In this document: positions 8,899-16,403 of the stretch, one piece after another
Position numbering within the stretch: position 1 is the first letter of the stretch
How the letters are laid out: every line of letters begins with the position of its first letter
Source: UBA8522 sp035528895
Lineage (GTDB): Bacteria; Acidobacteriota; Aminicenantia; Aminicenantales; UBA8522
Direction: 5' to 3'
Assembly: GCA_035528895.1 (NCBI GenBank)
Contig: DATKXS010000184.1
Coordinates: 1-59,020 of the forward strand
DNA length: 59,020 nt
Translations under genes and position numbers: made by a program
The notes under the pieces: model-generated
Told to the model about the DNA's origin: nothing
Database searches by the model: none
What the model saw: the letters and a program-made list of their open reading frames with translations, nothing else

Positions 8899-9363
8899 AT
8901 GAGCGAATGGAGAAAGAAGATCCGCATCGGAGTCATCGGCGGGAGCAGCCCGGACGACCGGGCCATACTGATGGCCTTCCGCGTCGGCCAGGCGATCGGC
9001 GAAGCGGGGGCCGTCCTCGTCTGCGGCGGGCTGGGAGGAGTCATGGAGGCGGCCGCCTCCGGGGCCAAGAAAGCCGGCGGCCTCACCGTCGGCATCCTCC
9101 CCGGTGCCAGCCCCGCCGAGGCCAATCCATCCATCGACCTCCCCATCGCCACGAGCCTGGGGTACAGCCGGAATTCCCTAGTAGCCCTGAATTCAGACGT
9201 CCTGATCGCAGTCGCCGGAGAATACGGCACGCTTTCGGAGATCGCTTACGGCAACATCTACGGCAAGAAGGTCATCGGCCTGGACACCTGGGAGGTCAAG
9301 GGAGTGATCAAGGCGAAGACTCCCGAAGAGGCCGTCCAGATGGCCTTGAACGAATGCGTGTAA
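8899..9363 (+). CDS. TIGR00725 family protein (LOG/DprA-like Rossmann fold)
   Basis: The 154-residue protein has the nucleotide-binding opening IRIGVIGGSSPDDRA and the glycine-rich segment LVCGGLGGVMEAAASGAKKAGG. It continues with VGILPG and AGEYGTLSEIAYG. This matches TIGR00725, a relative of the lysine-decarboxylase-like LOG and DprA families, thought to bind nucleotides. Its exact function is unknown. Its stop overlaps the start of truA by 10 bases, so the two genes are translationally coupled. A possible TTGAAA/TAAATA pair lies upstream but is weak. Confidence 0.85.
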   Translation: MSEWRKKIRIGVIGGSSPDDRAILMAFRVGQAIGEAGAVLVCGGLGGVMEAAASGAKKAGGLTVGILPGASPAEANPSIDLPIATSLGYSRNSLVALNSDVLIAVAGEYGTLSEIAYGNIYGKKVIGLDTWEVKGVIKAKTPEEAVQMALNECV

Positions 9364-10082
9364 CCAAGCTCATTCTGAGCTACGACGGCACCGATTTCTG
9401 CGGCTGGCAGAGGCAGCCCGACGAGCGGACGGTCCAGGGAGTGGTCGAGGACGCCCTGGCCGAGCTCAGCGGAAAAAGAATCCCCGTCGCGGGGGCCGGA
9501 AGAACCGACGCCGGCGTCCACGCCCAGGGCCAGGTGGCCAGCTTTCGGGCCGAGTTTCGCCTCAAGAACGACGCGCTTCGCCGGGCGCTCAATGCCCTGC
9601 TTCCCGGCGACGTCCGGGTGCTCTCGGCCGGCCCCGCGCCGCCCGGCTTCGACGCCCGCAGGTCGGCCCGGTCGAAGGTCTATCGATACCGCATCTTCAA
9701 CGGGCCCCGGATCAGTCCATTTCTTTTCCGCTACGTCCTCCACTGGACGGGACCTCTCGACCTCGAAAAGATGGCCGAAGCGGCCGGGCGGTTCGTGCGG
9801 GCCGCGGATTTCACCGCCTTTTCCTCGAACCGGCTCCTCCACCCCGTGCGCCGGGTCAGCCGCTCCGAGCTTCATAAGAAAGGTTCGGAGATCATCTACA
9901 CGGTCGAGGCCGACGGTTTCTTGCGCTATATGGTCCGGACGATCGTCGGCACCTTGCTTGAAGTGGGACGGGGAAAGATCGATCCCCGGGCGATCGAAGA
10001 CCTTTTCGCCGGCAAGAGGCGGTCCTTAAGAAGCCCCACCGCCCCCGCCAAAGGTTTGTGTCTCGTCAAAGTGATTTATTGA
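9354..10082 (+). CDS. truA: tRNA pseudouridine(38-40) synthase TruA
   Basis: TruA converts uridines 38-40 in the anticodon stem of tRNAs to pseudouridine. The 242-residue protein starts MRVTKLILSYDGTDFCGWQRQ. The ATG at 9354 overlaps the end of the previous gene, and open frame further upstream is the shadow of that gene. The catalytic aspartate is in GAGRTDAGVHAQGQVASF, the family signature. YRYRIFNG and FLRYMVRTIVGTLLEVG are the other conserved blocks. Length matches the family (about 245 residues). The gene ends about 50 bases before the C69 peptidase start, which has its own strong ribosome site. Confidence 0.97.
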   Translation: MRVTKLILSYDGTDFCGWQRQPDERTVQGVVEDALAELSGKRIPVAGAGRTDAGVHAQGQVASFRAEFRLKNDALRRALNALLPGDVRVLSAGPAPPGFDARRSARSKVYRYRIFNGPRISPFLFRYVLHWTGPLDLEKMAEAAGRFVRAADFTAFSSNRLLHPVRRVSRSELHKKGSEIIYTVEADGFLRYMVRTIVGTLLEVGRGKIDPRAIEDLFAGKRRSLRSPTAPAKGLCLVKVIY

Positions 10083-10132
10083 CAGAGGCGAGGCGCCTTT
10101 ATATAAATAGGATTCACGAAAGGAGATCAAAC

Positions 10133-11893
10133 ATGAATTGGAAAAAAACCTTCTGGTTCGGACTCCTGCTTTTCGCGGTCATCGCCTTCCTCCGGGTCTC
10201 CGCCTTCGCCCCGGAAGACGTCGAAAATTGCGTTTCCTGCCGCTCCGATCTCTCCTCCGAGGCCTGTACCGTCATCATCGTCGGCAAAGACGCTTCGGTC
10301 GACGGCTCGGTCATGACCACCCATACCTGCGACTGCGGGGTCTGTGATTGGACTTTTCGCTACATCCCCGCCGCCGATTGGCCGGCCGGCTCGACCCGCA
10401 AGATCTACCACATCGATCAGTTCCACGCCTACCCGCCGGAAGTCGGCCTGAAGTGGGAGAGGATCAAGGACAACTTCACCGGCCTGGAGATCCCTCAACC
10501 CGCCCAGACTTACGGCTACATCCACGGCTCCTTCGGCTACATGAATGACAACCAGGTGGCCATCGGCGAGTCGACGATCGGCAGCCAGAAGAAAATGGAG
10601 AACAACACCCCGACCGCCAAGCTCGATATCACCATGCTGACCCTGATCGCCATGGAGAGGGCCGCGACGGCGCGCGAGGCCATCAAGATTATGGGCGAAC
10701 TGGCCGAGAAATACGGCTACGGGTTCACCGACACGGGCGAAATGCTGGCCTTGGCCGACCCCAACGAGGTCTGGATCTTCGAGATCATGGCGGTCGGCCC
10801 GTTATGGACGCCCCAGAGCGGGAAGCCGGGTGCGGTTTGGTGCGCCCAGCGCGTCCCCGATGACCACGTCAGCGTCTGCCCGAACGAGTCCCGGATCGGC
10901 GAGATCGACCTGAAGAACCCCGATTATTTCATGTTCTCGCCGAACGTCGTCTCTTTCGCCGTCGAACAGAAGTTCTACGATCCCAAGAGCGGGAAACCGT
11001 TTAACTGGAAGCGGGCCTATTCGCCGAACGAGGTCAGCGCCGCCTCGACCAACGGGTCGCGCGTCCGGCTGTGGCGGTTCTTCGACCTCGTCGCGCCCTC
11101 CCAGAAGTTCAGCCCGGAGACGCCGAATATGGACCTCCCCTTCTCCATCAAACCGGAAAAGAAGCTCTCGGTCCAAGACGTCATGATGATGACGAGGGAC
11201 AAGTGCGAGGGGACGCCGTTTGACCCCGCCCGCGGACTGCAGGGCGGACCGTTCGCCAACCCCAACTTCCTCCCTTACGGTTTCGAGCTCGAGGGCCAGA
11301 GATACAACACCTCGCGCATCATCAGCGTCAACCGCGCCGAGTACGTGACCGTGACCCAGTGCCGGAGCGGATTTCCCAATCCCATCGGCGGGATCGTCTG
11401 GCTGGCCTTCGGCTCCCAGGACACCTCCTGCTACATGCCTTTCTACATCGGCGTCACCGAGATCCCGAAATCCTTCGAGGTCGGCGACCACTGGACCTTC
11501 AGCCGCGATTCGGCGCGCTGGGCCTTCGATTATGTCGACTTCCACACCCAGCCGCTCTATGCGCTGGCCATCCGGGACGTCCGCAAGGCCCAGGAGAAAT
11601 TCGAGCGGACGGCCGTCGAACGGGCGCCCGGGATCGACCGGATGGCCCTGGAGATCCATCAAAAGGACCCGGCCGAGGCCCGCCGGTTCCTGACGGACTA
11701 TTGCCTCAACAACGCCGCCGCGGTGATCAACGCCTGGTGGGAGCTGGGCGACAGCCTGCTCGTCAAGTACAACAAGCTCTGGATCTATGACGCCGGAACG
11801 CGCAAGCGCCTGCCGCTCAAGTTCCCCGATTGGTACCTCAAGTTGCTGGTCGAGCACAACCAGATCCCGCCGCAGACGCCGGAGAAACATTAG
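10133..11893 (+). CDS. Exported peptidase family C69 dipeptidase-like Ntn hydrolase
   Basis: C69 enzymes are N-terminal-nucleophile hydrolases acting mainly as dipeptidases, activated when processing exposes an N-terminal cysteine. The ATG at 10133 follows a strong AAGGAGATCAAAC site and begins a typical signal peptide (residues 1 to about 25). The expected nucleophile is Cys45 in ACTVIIVGKDASVDGS, which fits the family motif. Instead of the common ARNxD segment the sequence continues MTTHTCDCGVCDW, with three extra closely spaced cysteines at 66, 68 and 71. Later landmarks are YGFTDTGEMLALADPNEVWIFE and VSAASTNGSRVRLWRFFD. The protein has 586 residues. It probably degrades peptides in the periplasm. 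It has its own ribosome site, and an exported M24 protein follows on the same strand. Confidence 0.88.
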   Translation: MNWKKTFWFGLLLFAVIAFLRVSAFAPEDVENCVSCRSDLSSEACTVIIVGKDASVDGSVMTTHTCDCGVCDWTFRYIPAADWPAGSTRKIYHIDQFHAYPPEVGLKWERIKDNFTGLEIPQPAQTYGYIHGSFGYMNDNQVAIGESTIGSQKKMENNTPTAKLDITMLTLIAMERAATAREAIKIMGELAEKYGYGFTDTGEMLALADPNEVWIFEIMAVGPLWTPQSGKPGAVWCAQRVPDDHVSVCPNESRIGEIDLKNPDYFMFSPNVVSFAVEQKFYDPKSGKPFNWKRAYSPNEVSAASTNGSRVRLWRFFDLVAPSQKFSPETPNMDLPFSIKPEKKLSVQDVMMMTRDKCEGTPFDPARGLQGGPFANPNFLPYGFELEGQRYNTSRIISVNRAEYVTVTQCRSGFPNPIGGIVWLAFGSQDTSCYMPFYIGVTEIPKSFEVGDHWTFSRDSARWAFDYVDFHTQPLYALAIRDVRKAQEKFERTAVERAPGIDRMALEIHQKDPAEARRFLTDYCLNNAAAVINAWWELGDSLLVKYNKLWIYDAGTRKRLPLKFPDWYLKLLVEHNQIPPQTPEKH

Positions 11894-12021
11894 CTGTTCT
11901 CTTTTTTAAGTCGTAAAGATCATCAACCTGATGAAAGAGGAGGGACTCCTCCACCAGTATTTTTCTTATCAGAAGTTTATCCACCAGAAAGACTGATATG
12001 AACGCAATCATTTATGTTACG

Positions 12022-12145
12022 CTGTCATTGCGAGCGACCCTTGGGAGAGAAGCAATCCGGCCCTTGCTCCGTCATGAACATGGCGAGGGATCTCCGGGTT
12101 TGCTTCGGCTTCGCCTTGCCATCACTTCGTTACTGTCAATGACAG
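12022..12145. repeat. Palindromic interspersed element bounded by CTGTCATTG/CAATGACAG
   Basis: The ends CTGTCATTG (12022-12030) and CAATGACAG (12137-12145) are perfect inverted repeats of 9 bases. Inside, CGAGCGACC and AGAAGCAATC on the left face GGTTTGCTTCGGCTTCGCC on the right. This layout (TGTCATTGCGAGCGA with GAAGCAATC) resembles the small dispersed palindromes common in many bacterial genomes. It lies in the 288-base gap between two exported peptidase genes and no gene is seen in it. Confidence 0.7.
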
Positions 12146-12181
12146 ATCATTCAATGCGTTCATAGCAGAGAGGAGGCGAAC

Positions 12182-13531
12182 ATGAAAAAGCCGCTGCTTC
12201 TGATCATTACACTCTGTCTTTTCCTCGGTCTCGACCTGGCCGCCCAGTTCGGCTATCGCTACACCAATCCCGAGCTGCGCGAACTCATCAGGAAGGGCAA
12301 GCTGGACGAGCTCCTCGTCCCGATCTTGGAAGAATTCGGGATCGACTGTTGGGTCACCCTGACTCGCGATCCCTGCGACGACATGACCAACGTGATCTGG
12401 GAACGGAGGATCCAGCTCGACCCGATCGTCGAATACATCGGCGGCGAGGAGGTCAAGGTTCCGGCCGCCTTCATCTTCACGACGGCGGACCAACGGATCG
12501 CCATCGCCGCCGTGGGAGACGCCAAGGCGGTCGAGGACACGGGGATCTACAAAAAGGTCCTGACATACGCCTATAACAGGGAACAAGGCCACACGGAATT
12601 CCTGGAGAAGCTCGGAAAAACACTTCGGGAGCTCAACCCCAGGACCATCGGCCTCAATTTTTCGGAGGACGAAGGTGTGGCCGACGGGCTGAGCTACGGG
12701 ATGAAGATGATGTTCGACCGGGCAGCCGGTCCGGAGCTCGCCTCGCGGGTCGTTTCGGCCGAGAAGATCGTCGTCTCGCTGTGGAACCGCAAGGTCGCCG
12801 CCGAAGTCCAGCTCATCGAAAAATCGAGCCGCAAGTCGGCCGAGATCACCCTGGAAGCGCTCCGCATGGTCAATCCGGGTGTGACGACGGCCAGGGGGAT
12901 CTTCAATTACATAAGAAGAAGAGTCAAGGAAGAGGGGATGGAGCCGGGCTGGCAGGAATGGTGGTGCCCAACCGTCAGCGTGAGCGCCTTCCGGCTGGGG
13001 AGGCCGCCCTCCGACAAGGTCATCGAGCGGGGTGATCTCATCGTCATCAACTCGGGATTCCTCCTGGAAGGTCATATGTCGGACCTGAATAAGGCCGCCT
13101 ATGTCCTCAGGGAAGGAGAGAAAGAGCCGCCGGAGCTCGTCAAGAAGCTATTCGCCACCGGTCTCGAAGCCACCCGGGCTGCGGTCGCGAAGATCAAGCC
13201 CGGCGCCACGGGATACGAAGTCGACCGGGCGGCGAGAGATGTCGTCACCAAGGCCGGCTTTCCCGAATACGGGCACGCCACCGGCCACACGACCGGGGTG
13301 TGGGTGCACGGACTGGGCGCCATTCTCGGCCCGCCCTGGAAGGCTTACGGCGAAAAGATCCACATGAAGATCCACGAGAACGACATCTATGCCGTTGAGC
13401 CTAGCCTCGGAGCTTACTCCGAGCCGCATGGAGGCCATCTCAGGATGCATTTCCAGGAGATGGTGATCGTCGAGAAGGCAGGGGCCCGCTACCTAACGCC
13501 GCCCCTGACGGAGCTCATCCTGATCCAATGA
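12182..13531 (+). CDS. Exported M24 family peptidase-like protein (Xaa-Pro dipeptidase type)
   Basis: A 449-residue protein with a signal peptide (MKKPLLLIITLCLFLGLDLAA), preceded by AGAGGAGGCGAAC. Residues 220-449 form a pita-bread domain like aminopeptidase P and prolidase. The expected metal ligands are two Asp, one His and two Glu. I can place Asp301 (HMSDLN), His369 (ATGHTTGVWVH), Glu406 (AVEPSLG) and Glu426 (HFQEMVIV). The first ligand aspartate (GDLxxxDxG in the family) is Asn290 in GDLIVINSG, so metal binding and catalysis may be altered. The N-terminal half is the usual creatinase-like non-catalytic domain. Export suggests periplasmic peptide processing alongside the C69 protein, or a non-catalytic role. 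Confidence 0.85.
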   Translation: MKKPLLLIITLCLFLGLDLAAQFGYRYTNPELRELIRKGKLDELLVPILEEFGIDCWVTLTRDPCDDMTNVIWERRIQLDPIVEYIGGEEVKVPAAFIFTTADQRIAIAAVGDAKAVEDTGIYKKVLTYAYNREQGHTEFLEKLGKTLRELNPRTIGLNFSEDEGVADGLSYGMKMMFDRAAGPELASRVVSAEKIVVSLWNRKVAAEVQLIEKSSRKSAEITLEALRMVNPGVTTARGIFNYIRRRVKEEGMEPGWQEWWCPTVSVSAFRLGRPPSDKVIERGDLIVINSGFLLEGHMSDLNKAAYVLREGEKEPPELVKKLFATGLEATRAAVAKIKPGATGYEVDRAARDVVTKAGFPEYGHATGHTTGVWVHGLGAILGPPWKAYGEKIHMKIHENDIYAVEPSLGAYSEPHGGHLRMHFQEMVIVEKAGARYLTPPLTELILIQ

Positions 13532-13553
13532 GAAGCGCCTCGAGTCGATTGTC

Positions 13554-14561
13554 TTGTTGAAAAAAGAACTCGTTCCCGGCTGGCTGCTGATGGTCGCGGT
13601 CGGCGTCCTCTCCATATTCCTCTCCAACCTGGTCGTGGCCGGCGGAAAGCATCCCCTCGAGGCGACCGCGCTGGCCGTTATCATCGGCATCCTCGCCCGA
13701 AATCTGGGCCTCGTGCCCGCCCTCTTCCATGCCGGCATCAAACAATTCGAAAAGCCGCTCATCTGGGGCGTCATCCTCATCGGCGCAACGCTGAACTTCA
13801 GGGACATCGGCTCCCAGGGCCCCCAGATGCTGACGATCATCCTGGTGACCATGACCGTCAGCTATTTCGTGATCTACGCTCTGGGCCGGCTGTTCCAACT
13901 CTCCCCCACCCTGTCGACGCTTCTCTCGGTAGGCACGACCATCTGCGGCGGCTCGGCCATCGCCATCACCGCACCGCTGATCAAGGCGAAAGAGGAAGAG
14001 ACGTGTTATGCCATCGGGACGATCACGCTCTGGGGGTTGGCGGCCATCCTTTTTTATCCCCAGATCGCCAGGGCCCTCGGAGTGGGCGACATCGCTTTCG
14101 GGGTGTTCGCCGGCACGGCCATCCATGCCACCCCCCAGGTCGTCGGGGCAGGGTTCATTTTCTCCGACCTGGCCGGGAAGACGGCCACGGCCGTCAAGCT
14201 CGTCCGCAACTGTTTCATGGCCCCGCTGGCCTTTTTGATCGCCGCCTGGTTCACCAGGACCTATCTTCAGGCCGCCGCCAAGGAAAAAAAGCGGGTCAAC
14301 TGGACGAAGGCCTTCCCCTGGTTCCTCTTCGGCTACTTCGTCATGGCCGGGCTCAACACCGCCGGCTATTTCTCGGCCAAAGGCGTGAGCGGCCTGACCT
14401 GGCTGGGGCGGATTCTGATCGTCGTCTCCATGGCCGGGATCGGGCTCAATACGGTCTTCAGTGCATTCAAAAAGGTCGGGCTCAAACCGCTCGTCGTCGG
14501 CCTTCTCGGAGCGCTGGTCGTCGCCGCCTGCAGCATCCTGATGATCCACCTATTGCTGTAA
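13554..14561 (+). CDS. YeiH/UPF0324 family integral membrane protein, putative sulfate exporter
   Basis: The 335-residue protein has about ten hydrophobic segments and the family landmarks HPLEATALAVIIGILARN, GTTICGGSAIAITAPLI and GTAIHATPQVVGAG. YeiH-type proteins are often annotated as putative sulfate exporters, but transport has not been shown for most members. Start codons are two tandem TTGs (13554 and 13557) about 20 bases after the M24 gene stop; no ATG is available at this position. It is cotranscribed, at least by position, with the upstream gene. The 128-base convergent gap after it holds the short palindrome GGGGACGTCCCC but no clear T-run terminator. Confidence 0.85.
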   Translation: MLKKELVPGWLLMVAVGVLSIFLSNLVVAGGKHPLEATALAVIIGILARNLGLVPALFHAGIKQFEKPLIWGVILIGATLNFRDIGSQGPQMLTIILVTMTVSYFVIYALGRLFQLSPTLSTLLSVGTTICGGSAIAITAPLIKAKEEETCYAIGTITLWGLAAILFYPQIARALGVGDIAFGVFAGTAIHATPQVVGAGFIFSDLAGKTATAVKLVRNCFMAPLAFLIAAWFTRTYLQAAAKEKKRVNWTKAFPWFLFGYFVMAGLNTAGYFSAKGVSGLTWLGRILIVVSMAGIGLNTVFSAFKKVGLKPLVVGLLGALVVAACSILMIHLLL

Positions 14562-14689
14562 CGTAGAGGGGACGTCCCCCGCGGAGCCACGCTTCTCCCC
14601 CCGCATAAAAACATTCTTATTGCGATCTCGCCTTATCAGGTCAAGTTGAGACTTTTTCTGTTTGAATTCAAAAACGGCAAGGTGTCCCT

Positions 14690-15130
14690 TTAGGGAACGT
14701 CCCCCAGGTGCAGGCCGAGGACGAGGGCGTCCTCGGGGGGGATGGTGTAATAGCCCTTCCGGATCGCCAGCAGCTTGAACCCGAGCTTCTTGTAGAGCGA
14801 CACAGCCGCCGTGTTGGACGGCCGGACCTCCAGGCTGATCAGACGCGCTCCGCGGAATTTCACCTGCTCGATGACCTGGCGCAACACTTGTTCGCCGATT
14901 CCCATCCCCCGGAAATCGGGATGGAGGGCGATATTGTTGATCTGGACATCCTCACCGATCACCCAGAACATAACGTAGCCGATGACCCGGTTGAGCGTCG
15001 TCTGGACGATGACCAGCGGAAAAGAGATGGGGCGGTGTTGGAGCTCTCCCCGGAAGGTTGTTTCGTGCCAGGGATGAGGGAAGGATAGCTCTTCGATCTC
15101 CAGGACGGACCGGAGGTCGTTTATCTCCAT
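14690..15130 (-). CDS. rimI: RimI-type ribosomal protein alanine N-acetyltransferase (GNAT)
   Basis: RimI acetylates the N-terminal alanine of ribosomal protein S18. The protein has a GNAT fold with NNIALHPDFRGMGIGEQVLR (acetyl-CoA binding motif A) and RPSNTAAVSLYKKLGFK (motif B). At 146 residues it is close to the usual 145-160. The ATG at 15130 has no good ribosome site. The frame is open for 16 more codons upstream (reading EIERGKLAEKFYHLRR) without an ATG, GTG or TTG, so initiation at CTG 15139 is possible. It follows tsaB by about 40 bases, a common arrangement. Together they are the last two genes of an operon headed by tricarboxylate enzymes. Confidence 0.88.
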   Translation of the reverse strand: MEINDLRSVLEIEELSFPHPWHETTFRGELQHRPISFPLVIVQTTLNRVIGYVMFWVIGEDVQINNIALHPDFRGMGIGEQVLRQVIEQVKFRGARLISLEVRPSNTAAVSLYKKLGFKLLAIRKGYYTIPPEDALVLGLHLGDVP

Positions 15131-15171
15131 CCGCCGCAGGTGGTAGAACTTTTCGGCGAGTTTTCCGCGCT

Positions 15172-15852
15172 CTATTTCTTATCCTCCGCCTGGGACTTGC
15201 GATAATAAAGCGGCTCGAGGGCTTCAGCGCTCACCCCTTTGCCCTTCCTCAAGATCTCGTCTCCGATGAGTCCGACCTCGAAACCGATGAACAGCGAGCG
15301 CGACGATAGCCGTGCCTTGTCCTTGAGGTAGGCCAGGATCTTCTCCTTATAAACCTCGACTCCGGTCCCGATGAAGTGGATGACCCGGTGAGCCGGCAGC
15401 CGGGCGAGCAAAGCGTCGGGTCCATAGGCCCCCTCCTTGATGACCGCCTTGAGGCTTCTGCCCTGCAGCTCGAAGAGCGCCGCGAAGACCTCGCCCTTTT
15501 TGGCATCGATCATCGGGCAGAACAGGCGGCCCTGCGTCTCCTGGAGCTTCATGGCCAGAGCGGCGAGGCTGGACACCGGAGCGACCGATTTTCGAGAGGC
15601 GAAGGCGAAGGCCTTGATGGTGCTGAGCCCGATCCGGATTCCGGTGAAAGAGCCGGGCCCGGCGGCCACGGCGAATCCATCGATTTCCTGGATCTCGAGC
15701 GAATTTCTCTTCAGCAGATAGTCGACGGACCGGAGGAGGCGGGAGGAATGGGTGGAGGGGGATGCGGCGTTGATCTCGGCCAGGAGCCTGGTATCTTCAA
15801 GCAGGGCGACCGAGCCGCTGCCGGTGGTCGTGTCGAGCGCCAGGATGCGCAT
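15172..15852 (-). CDS. tsaB: tRNA threonylcarbamoyladenosine biosynthesis protein TsaB
   Basis: TsaB is the partner of TsaD and TsaE in making t6A at position 37 of ANN-decoding tRNAs. The 226-residue protein starts MRILALDTTTGSGSVALLED and contains the conserved GFAVAAGPGSFTGIRIGLSTIKAFA block of the ASKHA fold. The start at 15852 is chosen because it lies one base after the stop of the preceding gene; an upstream start would overlap that gene. C-terminal LEPLYYRKSQ is typical of the family. It shares an operon with an aconitase-like pair, a dehydrogenase and rimI. This mix of housekeeping and metabolic genes probably reflects dense packing. Confidence 0.95.
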   Translation of the reverse strand: MRILALDTTTGSGSVALLEDTRLLAEINAASPSTHSSRLLRSVDYLLKRNSLEIQEIDGFAVAAGPGSFTGIRIGLSTIKAFAFASRKSVAPVSSLAALAMKLQETQGRLFCPMIDAKKGEVFAALFELQGRSLKAVIKEGAYGPDALLARLPAHRVIHFIGTGVEVYKEKILAYLKDKARLSSRSLFIGFEVGLIGDEILRKGKGVSAEALEPLYYRKSQAEDKK

Positions 15853-15853
15853 C

Positions 15854-16402
15854 TCAGTCTTTCCGTCCGGACGACCGGCCGAAGGCAAAGAGGTCTCCCG
15901 CCCGGAAGATATCCCGCTGGACAGCGCTCATCGGCTCCAGCGAAAAGGCCTGTTTCTTGCTCAGGTTATGCCCTCGGCCGTTCAGGAAATCGACCTCGAC
16001 CTCATCGCCCGTCTCCATCTTCCGTCCAGCTACGAGTGAATCGAGCTCGACACACCTCAGGATGGGAAGCCCGGAATTGACGGCGTTCCGGAAATAGATC
16101 GATGAATAGGAAGGAGCCAGGATGACGCCGACCTTCAGGGCGGTGAAACAGTCCACGGCCTGCTGGCGTGAGGAGCCGGCACCGAAGTTCCTTCCGGCGA
16201 CGACGATGTCTCCGGGATTGGCCTTTTTTGGGAAATCCTTCCAACCTTCAAGGTTTCCCAGGGCATATTGCCCCATCTCGGCGATTTCGGTGATGTGCAG
16301 GAAGGGGTTGTGGAAGATCTGGTCGGTATCGATGTCTTCAATCAGCCTTCCGGACCCATCGGCGAGAACCCAGACGCGGCCGCGGTGAGTTGATTTATCC
16401 AT
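15854..16402 (-). CDS. Aconitase-superfamily small (swivel) subunit, LeuD-like, divergent
   Basis: The small subunit of two-part hydro-lyases (isopropylmalate isomerase, homoaconitase) carries the mobile swivel domain that reads the substrate's side chain. This 182-residue protein starts MDKSTHRGRVWVLADGSG. The ATG at 16402 lies one base after the stop of the large-subunit gene. NFGAGSSRQQAVDCF matches the family signature GSSREQA, but Glu is changed to Gln. SIYFRNAVNSGLPIL is also conserved. The substrate-recognition loop after DTDQI reads FHNPFLHITE and does not resemble the usual YLRT or YLVY types. The substrate is therefore uncertain; aconitate, homoaconitate or another dicarboxylate derivative are all possible. 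Confidence 0.82.
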   Translation of the reverse strand: MDKSTHRGRVWVLADGSGRLIEDIDTDQIFHNPFLHITEIAEMGQYALGNLEGWKDFPKKANPGDIVVAGRNFGAGSSRQQAVDCFTALKVGVILAPSYSSIYFRNAVNSGLPILRCVELDSLVAGRKMETGDEVEVDFLNGRGHNLSKKQAFSLEPMSAVQRDIFRAGDLFAFGRSSGRKD

Positions 16403-16403
16403 G

